From positions 248,001 to 312,000 of the forward strand of contig NZ_JAVQLW010000004.1 of assembly GCF_031822435.1 (NCBI RefSeq): a stretch of DNA of 64,000 nt, given 5' to 3'. Source of the DNA: Paracoccus sp. MBLB3053 (GTDB taxonomy: Bacteria > Pseudomonadota > Alphaproteobacteria > Rhodobacterales > Rhodobacteraceae). Below, piece by piece: positions 9,095 to 16,944 of this stretch. Positions within the stretch are counted from its first letter, which is position 1, and the number at the start of each line of letters is the position of its first letter. Made by a program: the position numbers and the translations under genes. Under the pieces are notes generated by a model. It searched no databases, was not told the origin of the DNA, and worked only from the letters and a program-made list of their open reading frames with translations.

Positions 9095-10198
9095 TCAGAA
9101 TTTCCACCGCGCACCCAGGATAAGCGCCGAGATATCCTGGTAATCCGCGCCGGTATCGTCGTCGAATTCGTATTCGCGATAGCCCAGATATGCGTCGATG
9201 CCGTAATCGTCGAAGGCCTGCACCGCCTGGATACCCCAGGACTTGGAATCCGAGCCCGAAATGACGTAGTCATTGCCTTCGAAATAGTCGATCGAGACTG
9301 CCGTGCTGCCCAGGGCGATCACGTCGCCGGTCCAGCCGAACTTGAAATAGCCGTAATTGCCGCTGTCATCGTCACCGTCGCCCATGGCGAGGGTCGCGTT
9401 CAGCCCGGTCGGGCGATGCACCACCGAGGTCGAGGCGATCAGTTGCTCGGTGTCGCCCTCATCCGCGTTTTTCCAGGCATAGCCGATCGCGGCATCTGCC
9501 TTGAACATCTCGCTTTCATAGCCGTAGCGGGCGGCGATGTCATAGTAATCGGCATCGTCATCCTCGGCGAGGATCTCTTGCCCGAAGGCGGCCGAGAACA
9601 TGAAGCCGTTGAATTTCGGCGTGTCATAGCGGATGCGGAAGCGCCGCCCGCCGTCGAAATCCTTGAAGACATCGCCGATCGCAATTCCCGACAGCAGCTC
9701 GCCATCGCGGAATTCGTATCCGCCTGCCATGTCGGGCAGGTTCGCATATCCGGCAAGGCTGGTGCCGGAGTTGTCGATCTCGGCCACGCCATCGGTGGCC
9801 ATGCTGCCCTGTCCGACCCAGACCGAGCCGAAATTGGCGATATAGACGGCCTCGAACTTGCGCAGGTCGGTGCGCTGCCAGTCGATCCAATCGGCATCCT
9901 CAAGCTGGCTGGTTTCGGAAGTGGTCTTGAAGCCGAGCCCGGTCTCGAAATTCATCCTGAGCTTGTTCTCGCCCATCGGCATATCGATCCAGAACCCCAT
10001 GCGGCTGACCGAATTGCCGTTATCGACGACGTCATCGTTGCTTTCCTCGCCGTCGTCGACGTGCTGGTAGGTGAGGTTCAACTGGCCATAGAAGGTGGCC
10101 GTCGCGCCCGAGGGATGGGTGAAGGTCAGGTCCTGCGACCAGGCAGGGATCGCCGCGAGGCAAAGGCCGGGGGCGATGACAAGGATCTTGGTCTTCAT
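9095..10198 (-). CDS. Gram-negative porin
   Basis: 367 aa. The signal peptide MKTKILVIAPGLCLAAIPAW ends before SQ. The mature protein starts with a beta strand (SGATATFYGQLNLTYQHV) and is rich in acidic turns and alternating beta strands, closing with ILGARWKF, the aromatic end typical of outer-membrane barrels. Segments such as FEAVYIANFGSVWVGQGSMA and AIGYAWKN match the general bacterial porin architecture of Rhodobacterales. It would form diffusion channels for small solutes. It lies 22 bp downstream of the HlyD-type adaptor gene, so this copy may be tuned to that system rather than serving as the main general porin. Confidence 0.88.
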   Translation of the reverse strand: MKTKILVIAPGLCLAAIPAWSQDLTFTHPSGATATFYGQLNLTYQHVDDGEESNDDVVDNGNSVSRMGFWIDMPMGENKLRMNFETGLGFKTTSETSQLEDADWIDWQRTDLRKFEAVYIANFGSVWVGQGSMATDGVAEIDNSGTSLAGYANLPDMAGGYEFRDGELLSGIAIGDVFKDFDGGRRFRIRYDTPKFNGFMFSAAFGQEILAEDDDADYYDIAARYGYESEMFKADAAIGYAWKNADEGDTEQLIASTSVVHRPTGLNATLAMGDGDDDSGNYGYFKFGWTGDVIALGSTAVSIDYFEGNDYVISGSDSKSWGIQAVQAFDDYGIDAYLGYREYEFDDDTGADYQDISALILGARWKF

Positions 10199-10220
10199 CT
10201 GACTGTCTCCTGTTTCGGTA

Positions 10221-11450
10221 TCAATGCCCTTTCAGGACAAGCGTCTGGATCGGCAGAAGCAGGGCCTGGATGCGCAGGATCAGCGCATGGACCAAGCCGA
10301 CGGCGTCCACCGCATGCAGGGCGAAACGGCGGAAGGTGCCGATTTCCGGATCATCCAACTTGTCGTGGTTGCTGGTATAGGCGTTGGCGATGCAGGTCGC
10401 GCCCTGAGGCAGCCCATCCAGCGCGCCCTCGTAAAGCGGCTCCATGATCACGGTGATCGTGCCGCCGCCGGAGAGGCTCTGGATATCGACAAGCTGGTCG
10501 CTCGCCCGCACCTGGCCGCCGGCAATGACATCCTGCACCTCGGTCACCACCATCGGGATGATCTGCCAGGGCTTCGCGGCACAGGTGACTTCGCCGATCA
10601 TGCCGGGTTTCATCACTTGGCTCTCGATCTGGCCGAAACCGGCGGCAAGGCCGGTAATTCGGCGCTGCGGCACCAGGACGCCCGCCGGGCGCAGCATCGG
10701 GTTCACCACGTCGCCAGGGCGCAGTGCGAATTGCTGCACGATGCCGTCAGTCCCGGCCACGACCAGGGTCTTGTCCAGTTCGACCTGCGCCTGCGCCAGG
10801 GCCGCTTCGGCGCTGGCCTTCTGGGCGGGCAGCTGGTGCTCGACCTGGGCCTCGAGGGCATCGCGCGCCGCGATCGCGGCATCGACCTGGCCTTGCTGCG
10901 TCGCGACCTGAACCTCGGCGCGTTCGACATCACGCCGGGCGACGGCTGTCGAGTTCTGCTGCAGAAGCGCATTGCGTGTGTCGTATTCATCCTGAGCCTG
11001 CGCAAGCATGCCCTTCGCCTGCGCGATCCGCCCCTCGGCCTCGCGGACCTGGATGCGGGCGACCGTCAGGCTGGCATCGATCTCGGCCAGCTTGCGGCGC
11101 GCCGTCTCGAGCGCGGCCTTCTGCTCGAAATCCTCGAGCCGGAACAGGGGATCGCCCTGTTCGACCTTCTGGTTGATGTCCACAAATGTCTCGGCGACAC
11201 GGCCATTGGTCTGGGGCAGGATGGTGACGGTGCGAAAGACCGAAGTCGCCGCCTTGGTGGCGGGGTGGAAATAGAAGATCGCCGTAATCAGGCTGATGGT
11301 CAACAAAAGGCAAAGGACGATGCCCCAGCGGAGCTCGTACCAAACGGTGAACAGCGTAATCTCATGCCCGATCCGCTTGCCCTGCGCGAAGCGGCGGTAC
11401 AGGTAATCCGGCAGGATCGTGACCGAAGAACATAGCAGCAACTCAAGCAT
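10221..11450 (-). CDS. HlyD/EmrA-type membrane fusion (adaptor) protein
   Basis: 409 aa. A short cytosolic N-terminus is followed by one transmembrane helix (about 45-65, GIVLCLLLTISLITAIFYF). Next come a lipoyl half-motif (TILPQTNGRVAETFVDINQK), a long alpha-helical hairpin (about 120-230, rich in Ala/Glu/Gln), and the second lipoyl half with TLVVAGTDGIVQQFALRPGD. Such adaptors bridge inner-membrane pumps and outer-membrane channels. No MFS or ABC pump and no TolC gene lies beside it; its neighbours are a small membrane protein (8-bp overlap), a porin and an AI-2E permease. This resembles the E. coli YiaV/YibH class of pump-less adaptors. Confidence 0.87.
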   Translation of the reverse strand: MLELLLCSSVTILPDYLYRRFAQGKRIGHEITLFTVWYELRWGIVLCLLLTISLITAIFYFHPATKAATSVFRTVTILPQTNGRVAETFVDINQKVEQGDPLFRLEDFEQKAALETARRKLAEIDASLTVARIQVREAEGRIAQAKGMLAQAQDEYDTRNALLQQNSTAVARRDVERAEVQVATQQGQVDAAIAARDALEAQVEHQLPAQKASAEAALAQAQVELDKTLVVAGTDGIVQQFALRPGDVVNPMLRPAGVLVPQRRITGLAAGFGQIESQVMKPGMIGEVTCAAKPWQIIPMVVTEVQDVIAGGQVRASDQLVDIQSLSGGGTITVIMEPLYEGALDGLPQGATCIANAYTSNHDKLDDPEIGTFRRFALHAVDAVGLVHALILRIQALLLPIQTLVLKGH

Positions 11451-11880
11451 GATCCTGCTCCGTCGCGCCGCGCTTTTCTGCAGGCGGCAGGGGATCAGGT
11501 TCCGGTGCGGGTGCGGGTGGGTTGCCCGCGATCCGCCCCAGGGATTCCGCCATCGAGGTCAGCGGCGTGGTGAAATCCGGGACCGGAATGAGCGCCAGCA
11601 GAAGCCCGGCGATCCAGAAGGCATGGTTATGGGTGAAAAGCGAGATCAGCGCCAGCACCGCAACAAGTTCGAGCTGGATCTTCTGGCCACGATGGGCCAT
11701 GTGCTCGGGAAGTGCGTGGAGCTTGAAATAGAACACCCCCACGCCCACCACGGCAAGGATCAGGAATATCCCGGTCCCGATCAGGAACCAGTCGGTCTGC
11801 CCTGGCAGCGAGATGAAGGGCGGCAGATGTGCCACCGCCTCGGGATGCAGCAAGCTCTGGCTCTGGCTATCGGTCGCCAT
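11443..11880 (-). CDS. Small inner-membrane protein preceding the adaptor (YiaW/YibI-like position)
   Basis: 145 aa. The start at 11880 has GGAGAAG upstream. Three hydrophobic segments are visible: about 31-51 (WFLIGTGIFLILAVVGVGVF), 70-88 (LELVAVLALISLF) and 88-105. A hydrophilic, proline-rich tail follows. The gene overlaps the HlyD gene by 8 bases, the same arrangement as small DUF3302-type proteins paired with YiaV/YibH-like adaptors. I infer it partners that adaptor; family membership was not verified and the sequence itself is not diagnostic. Confidence 0.7.
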   Translation of the reverse strand: MATDSQSQSLLHPEAVAHLPPFISLPGQTDWFLIGTGIFLILAVVGVGVFYFKLHALPEHMAHRGQKIQLELVAVLALISLFTHNHAFWIAGLLLALIPVPDFTTPLTSMAESLGRIAGNPPAPAPEPDPLPPAEKRGATEQDHA

Positions 11881-12026
11881 GATCTTCTCCGTTCCGGTTT
11901 CATAGGCCGGGCCGAAAGGCCGGGCTGGTTATGCAGGGCGGCTGGGACGGAACATTTCTGCCATTCTAACCGCGCAGGCGAGCCGAGCGGAGCGGCCCGG
12001 ATGTAAGTCACTGTCAGCCGGGTTCA

Positions 12027-13682
12027 TCAGGCCTTGCGGATGCCCCGGTCCCGCGCCCGCGTCCAGCTCGGGTCGATGCTTCCGATCGCCTGCGTGATCA
12101 GGGCGATCAGTTCGGGGTGAAGCTGGCGAAAGCTCAGATCCTCGGAAAGATGACCTCGCAGGGCGGGCGAAAGCCGCCCGGCCTCTTCAAGTGCGCGACG
12201 GGCCTCGTCCTTGCGCCCCAGCACTGAAAGTGCGGCGGCCATGGCAAGCCGGACCAGCGCGAGATGCGGCGCATTGATCGCTTCCAGCTTCTGCAGCGCG
12301 CGTTCGGGCCGGCCCTCGGCGAAATGATAGAGGAAAAGCCCCATGCGGTATTGCCCGCTCTGCTGCGGGTCGCGGATATAGGCCTCGCGTAGCAGAGGAA
12401 CAGCGGCATCCCAGTTCATCCTCATGGCGTGACGAAAACCCATTTCGGCCAGGATCTCGGGACTGTTGGGATTAAGGGTGCGCGCGATCTGCAGGGTCGC
12501 GATGCTCTCCTCGGTCCGGCCGAGGAACCATTCGGCGATGGCGCGGGCGTGATAGGCGCGGCTGGAATTTGGGGCAAGGCGGATTGCGTGGCAGGCCAGC
12601 TCCAACGCGCGGCCCAGCGGGTCGGCGCAGCAATGGCTGACATCGATCCCGTAACGCGCGGCGTTTGAATAAAGCATCGACAGGCAGGCATGGGCGGCTA
12701 CGAAATTCGGGTCCTCGGCGATCGAGGCCTCAAGGTCTTGCCGCAGCGGCTCGAACAGATTGCCGTCCAGCGAGCGCCAATAATCGTGGAAATGCTGTAG
12801 CTTGAGATAGCCCGCGAAATGTCGCCGCCCCTCGCCCGCCGCCTCGCGGGCCTGGCTGTCAAGAATGCCGTCCCGCAGCGCGAGGACGCGGGCGACATGG
12901 CCTGCGATCTCGGAGCAAAGGCCGGCAATGCGTGCGGGATTGCAGTTTTCGTCCAGCTCGCGTTCGAAATCCTGCACCCAGATATAGAGGCCATCCGCCT
13001 CGCGCTTCATCAGCACCTCGGCCCGCAGCGACCGCTTGGAGACCGTCACTGTACCGACCAGCCGGTAGTCGATGTGCAGCCGGGCCTTGCCCTCGACCGC
13101 ACCTCGCGGGGCCTCGGAGGACTCCGGGCCATAGATGAAGATCTCGGTAAAGCGGGTCAATGCGGCTATTACCTGTCGGGTCAGGACCAGCGCCACGTCC
13201 TGGTTATGCACATCACCCTGCTGGTTGAAATTCTCGACAAGCACACGCGGCCCGTATTCATGAAGGGGGCGGCGCGAGGCGGGATCCGGCGCCGTAGCAT
13301 CGTCCGTTATCTCGCTGGCCCTCACTTCGAGAAACTCGAAAAGCGGGACATATGCTCCCTTGGGTATCCGAATCCCCAATCCGCCACTCTGGTCCCGCAG
13401 GTAATAGTTTTCCAGCGCGCGGCGCAGTCGGGCGGCCTCGATGCGGACAATGGAGTCCTGCATCGGATCGAAATCTTCCGGCCTTCCGAAAACAGAGGTG
13501 GCGATATTGTAGGCCTTGATTCGGTCCGCCCGCCCCGCCAGGGTTTCGTCGACCACATAGCGCAGGAAACGGCGGTTGCGTTCCGAGGTTTCGAATTCGG
13601 GTGAAGCCAATACGCGATCGAGCGCATGCCGAATCTCGTGCTCGGTGGGTTGTCGGGCTTTCCCAATCATCGCCTCACCCAT
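12027..13682 (-). CDS. TPR-containing regulator-like protein
   Basis: 551 aa, no membrane segment. Residues about 10-115 form a conserved domain (ERNRRFLRYVVDETLAGRAD, IKAYNIATSVFGRPEDFDP, QDSIVRIEAARLRRALENYY) often found at the N-terminus of rhizobial-type proteins annotated as adenylate cyclase or TPR regulators. In those I take it to be a DNA- or signal-binding module, not proven. Residues 135-270 resemble the middle domain of such proteins. From about 330 to 530 there are TPR-like helical repeats (SRAYHARAIAEWFLGRTEES, NSPEILAEMGFRHAMRMNWD). It is divergent from the decarboxylase operon, making it a candidate regulator. Confidence 0.7.
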   Translation of the reverse strand: MGEAMIGKARQPTEHEIRHALDRVLASPEFETSERNRRFLRYVVDETLAGRADRIKAYNIATSVFGRPEDFDPMQDSIVRIEAARLRRALENYYLRDQSGGLGIRIPKGAYVPLFEFLEVRASEITDDATAPDPASRRPLHEYGPRVLVENFNQQGDVHNQDVALVLTRQVIAALTRFTEIFIYGPESSEAPRGAVEGKARLHIDYRLVGTVTVSKRSLRAEVLMKREADGLYIWVQDFERELDENCNPARIAGLCSEIAGHVARVLALRDGILDSQAREAAGEGRRHFAGYLKLQHFHDYWRSLDGNLFEPLRQDLEASIAEDPNFVAAHACLSMLYSNAARYGIDVSHCCADPLGRALELACHAIRLAPNSSRAYHARAIAEWFLGRTEESIATLQIARTLNPNSPEILAEMGFRHAMRMNWDAAVPLLREAYIRDPQQSGQYRMGLFLYHFAEGRPERALQKLEAINAPHLALVRLAMAAALSVLGRKDEARRALEEAGRLSPALRGHLSEDLSFRQLHPELIALITQAIGSIDPSWTRARDRGIRKA

Positions 13683-13741
13683 TCCTGTCGGATTATAAAA
13701 CCGTCGGTCCGTCAGCCAGGAAACCCGTCAATCCCCTGCCT

Positions 13742-13756
13742 GTTAGTCACAGTAAC
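13742..13756. promoter_or_regulatory. Imperfect palindrome in the divergent promoter region
   Basis: GTTAGTCACAGTAAC lies in the 159-bp gap between the TPR regulator (minus) and the decarboxylase operon (plus). Five of its seven half-site positions are symmetric (GTTA-T/A-TAAC). A second GTTAC occurs 40 bp downstream. It could be an operator for the operon; the assignment is tentative. Confidence 0.3.
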
Positions 13757-13841
13757 TATTTGCATGCGGAATTGATTCGGGAAACTTTTCCAGATGTTAC
13801 ATCCTTGGATGCTCAGCGGAAGTTTTTTCTAGCGAGGCCTT

Positions 13842-14096
13842 ATGCGCACGGTCGATCTGGTCATCGAGCGCTTTCCACAGCTTTCAACGGCTGTCAGGCA
13901 GCTATTCCTGCGCGACTCTGAATTCAGAGCTATCTGCGAAGATTTCTCACTCGCACTCGAATCGCTTCACCGTTTCGAAGCCCGCCCCGACGCGCCAATG
14001 CGCACCGAGGTCGACGATTACCGCAATCTCGTGCGCGAGCTCGAAGAGGAACTGCGCCGCCATATCGAAGCCGATCGCAAAGATTTACGGCGTTAA
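13842..14096 (+). CDS. Small conserved hypothetical protein leading the decarboxylase operon
   Basis: 84 aa, start with GCGAGG six bases upstream. The protein is strongly helical and charged (FLRDSEFRAICEDFSLALES, YRNLVRELEEELRRHIEADR), with no signal peptide or membrane segment. I do not recognise a named family. Its stop lies about 100 bp before the decarboxylase start. Being first in the operon, it may be an accessory or regulatory subunit, but nothing in the sequence proves this. Confidence 0.7.
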   Translation: MRTVDLVIERFPQLSTAVRQLFLRDSEFRAICEDFSLALESLHRFEARPDAPMRTEVDDYRNLVRELEEELRRHIEADRKDLRR

Positions 14097-14200
14097 CAGT
14101 AAGCTACATGCCAAGGATAGAGGCGGCTTTCTCGGCATTGCTATTATCAGGGTCAAGCCGCAACCGAAAGGTTGCCGCAAGCGCTGAAGGGGAGGCCGGA

Positions 14201-16933
14201 ATGGACAAACCCACGACCGATTCCAGAATCAAAAGAGTCGACCACTTTTTCGCGTTTCCGGGGGCGCGAAATGATCGTTGGCGTTACCTGAATGCCGCCT
14301 GCGCTGACTGGGCGCGAAGCGGGGAAGGTGCGGCGCTTTCGGCATCGCTGCTTGACGATATCGAGGCTTATGAGGGGTTTTTTGCCTATCCCGGGCGATC
14401 CCTGCTCGCGACTTTGCGCCAACGGATCGAGGCCGGACAATCCGGCGCGGCCGCGGCACTGGCGCAACGGATCTCGGAATCGATCCTGACGCGGTCCTAC
14501 AAGTCCGACCCCGCGGACTGGCAATCCGCCGAGGCCGCGGCCGAAACCCCGCCCGATCTCAACACCCCGACTTTGGCGCGCGCCGGCGGGCATCGGCCCT
14601 ATTTCGAGGTCCTGGTCGTCGCCCCGGGCGCGGCCACGCGGGGCGAGAACATCACCCAGCAGATGCGCCGCCTGCGTCGCACCGAAGATGCCTTCATCTA
14701 CGAGGCCGTCCCGGTCGGCAGCTTCGAAGAGGCGATCTGCGCCGTGATCCTGAACCCGGCAATCTCGGCGGTCACGATCTATGAAGGGTTCGCGCATGAA
14801 AGCGCTGCCGAACTGCCGGTGCTGCGCGATTTCCTGGCCTCGGCCCGGTTGGATGCGGCGTCCATCGCGGGGGCCGACCTGCCCTTGTCGCTGGCCGATG
14901 CGATCAAGCGCATCCGGCCGGAACTGGACCTTTACCTGCTTTCGGACCGCCATGTCGAACGCATCGCCGGCGACGCGCGGGCGAGCGGGCTGCGCCGCGT
15001 GCTTTACTCGGTCGAGGAATTGCTGGAGCTGCATCTGTGCATCCTCGAAGGCGTCGACGACCGCTTCCGCACGCCCTTCTTCGACAATCTCAAGAAATAC
15101 GCGATGCGCCCGATCAGCACCTTCCACGCATTGCCGATCGCGCGCGGCAAGTCGGTGTTCAAGTCCGACTGGATCCGCGACATGGGCGAGTTCTACGGGC
15201 TGAACATCTTCCTTGCCGAATCCAGCGCGACGACCGGCGGGCTCGACAGCCTTTTGGAGCCCACGGGCAACATCAAGGAAGCGCAGGACATGGCGGCGCG
15301 GGCCTTCGGCGCGGATCATGTATTCTTCGTGACCAATGGCACCTCGACCTCGAACAAGATGGTGCATCAGGCCTTGGTCGCGCCGGGCGATATCGTGCTT
15401 CTCGACCGCAACTGCCACAAGTCGCACCATTATGGCCTCGTGCTGGCTGGCGGCCAGCCGCTTTACATCGACGCCTTCCCGATGACGGAATATTCGATGT
15501 ATGGCGCGGTGCCGCTCGCGAGCATCAAGAAGGCGCTTCTGGACCTCAAGGCCGACGGGCGGCTTGACCGCGCCAAGATGGTCGACCTGACCAATTGCAC
15601 CTTCGACGGCCATATCTACAACACCCGCCGGGTGATGGAGGAATGCCTCGCGATCAAGCCCGACCTGATCTTCCTATGGGACGAGGCCTGGTTCGGCTTT
15701 GCCCGCTGGTCGCCCTTCCTGCGGCCGCGCACCGCCATGGGCGCGGCCGAGGCCATCGCGGCCTGGATGGAGGACCCGGCCTCGGTCGAGGCCCACGAGG
15801 CCCAAGCGAAGGAGTTGGGCAAAAACCCGTCCGCGGCGAAGCTGATGGAAACCCGGCTGATCCCCGATCCGCGCCAGATCCGGCTGCGGGTCTACCAGAC
15901 CAATTCGACGCACAAGTCGATGTCGGCGCTGCGGCAGGGCTCGATGCTGCTGGTCCGCGACGTCGATTTCGCCAGCGTCGAGGCGCAGTTCCACGAGGCG
16001 GTCTTCACCCATGCCTCGACCAGCCCGAACCAGCAGCTGATCGCCAGCCTCGACATTGCCCGCCGCCAGATGGAGCTGGAAGGCTACGGCCTCGTCGCCA
16101 ATGCGATCGAGATCGCGCTGGACATCCGCAAGGAGGTCAATGCCCATCCGGTCATCTCGAAATATTTCCGCATCCTCGGCGCCGACCAGATGATCCCCGC
16201 CGAGTACCGCCAGACCGGCTTCACCGATTTCCTGACCCCCGGCACGGATTGGGAGGACCAGGTCCGTTCCATGCATGAAGACGAGTTCTGCCTTGACCCG
16301 ACGCGGATGACGCTGGTCTGCGGCACGGCGGGCTATGACGGCACCCAGTTCAAGAAGCTGATGGCCGATGATTACGACATCCAGTTCAACAAGACCTCGC
16401 GCAACTCGGTCCTGCTGCAATCGAACATCAACAACACCCGCAGCGATGTCGCGAACCTGATCCGGGTGCTTCTGGAAATCAGCCGCAAGATCGAGGCCGA
16501 TCTGGCCCGCGGCGGCGAGAATGGCCGCGCGGCTTTCGCGGCGCGGGTGAAGTCGCTGATGACCGACGTGCCCGACCTGCCGAATTTCAGCGAGTTCCAC
16601 GAGGCCTTCCGCTGGGATGCCGGCAAGAAGACCCCCGAGGGCGACATGCGCTCGGCCTTCTACAGCGCCTATTACGCCGAGGGCTGCGAATATGTCCCTC
16701 TCGACAGTCCCGAGGTCGACAAGCGGCTGAAATCCGGCCCGGCGATGATCTCGGCCAATTTCGTGATCCCCTACCCGCCGGGCTTCCCGATCATGGTGCC
16801 CGGGCAGGTCATCACGAAGGAGACGATCGATTTCATGCGCAAGCTCGATGTCAAGGAAATCCACGGCTTCGAACGCGCCAAGGGGCTGAAGCTGATCCGT
16901 CCCGACCACGCCAAGGATCACATTCGCAAGTAA
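14201..16933 (+). CDS. Large PLP-dependent Orn/Lys/Arg decarboxylase
   Basis: 910 aa, well above the 710-760 aa of the E. coli SpeC, CadA and AdiA enzymes. The start at 14201 has GGGGAGG upstream; an in-frame ATG at 14108 lacks one. An N-terminal region of about 330 residues, including a receiver-like wing domain, precedes the aminotransferase-fold core. In the core, VTNGTSTSNKMVHQALVAPG binds the cofactor, LIFLWDEAWFGFARWSP carries the PLP-pyridine Asp, and NSTHKSMSALRQG carries the Schiff-base Lys near residue 572. The family removes CO2 from basic amino acids, consuming a proton and yielding diamine or agmatine. Substrate choice among ornithine, lysine, arginine or another amino acid is not readable. 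Two AspT-type exchangers follow directly. Confidence 0.92.
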   Translation: MDKPTTDSRIKRVDHFFAFPGARNDRWRYLNAACADWARSGEGAALSASLLDDIEAYEGFFAYPGRSLLATLRQRIEAGQSGAAAALAQRISESILTRSYKSDPADWQSAEAAAETPPDLNTPTLARAGGHRPYFEVLVVAPGAATRGENITQQMRRLRRTEDAFIYEAVPVGSFEEAICAVILNPAISAVTIYEGFAHESAAELPVLRDFLASARLDAASIAGADLPLSLADAIKRIRPELDLYLLSDRHVERIAGDARASGLRRVLYSVEELLELHLCILEGVDDRFRTPFFDNLKKYAMRPISTFHALPIARGKSVFKSDWIRDMGEFYGLNIFLAESSATTGGLDSLLEPTGNIKEAQDMAARAFGADHVFFVTNGTSTSNKMVHQALVAPGDIVLLDRNCHKSHHYGLVLAGGQPLYIDAFPMTEYSMYGAVPLASIKKALLDLKADGRLDRAKMVDLTNCTFDGHIYNTRRVMEECLAIKPDLIFLWDEAWFGFARWSPFLRPRTAMGAAEAIAAWMEDPASVEAHEAQAKELGKNPSAAKLMETRLIPDPRQIRLRVYQTNSTHKSMSALRQGSMLLVRDVDFASVEAQFHEAVFTHASTSPNQQLIASLDIARRQMELEGYGLVANAIEIALDIRKEVNAHPVISKYFRILGADQMIPAEYRQTGFTDFLTPGTDWEDQVRSMHEDEFCLDPTRMTLVCGTAGYDGTQFKKLMADDYDIQFNKTSRNSVLLQSNINNTRSDVANLIRVLLEISRKIEADLARGGENGRAAFAARVKSLMTDVPDLPNFSEFHEAFRWDAGKKTPEGDMRSAFYSAYYAEGCEYVPLDSPEVDKRLKSGPAMISANFVIPYPPGFPIMVPGQVITKETIDFMRKLDVKEIHGFERAKGLKLIRPDHAKDHIRK

Positions 16934-16944
16934 GGGGGAAAGTC

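Noticed and set aside
14153..15613. 486-codon minus-strand reading opposite the decarboxylase
   Set aside because: Shadow of the decarboxylase codon bias; no ribosome-binding site or recognisable motif.
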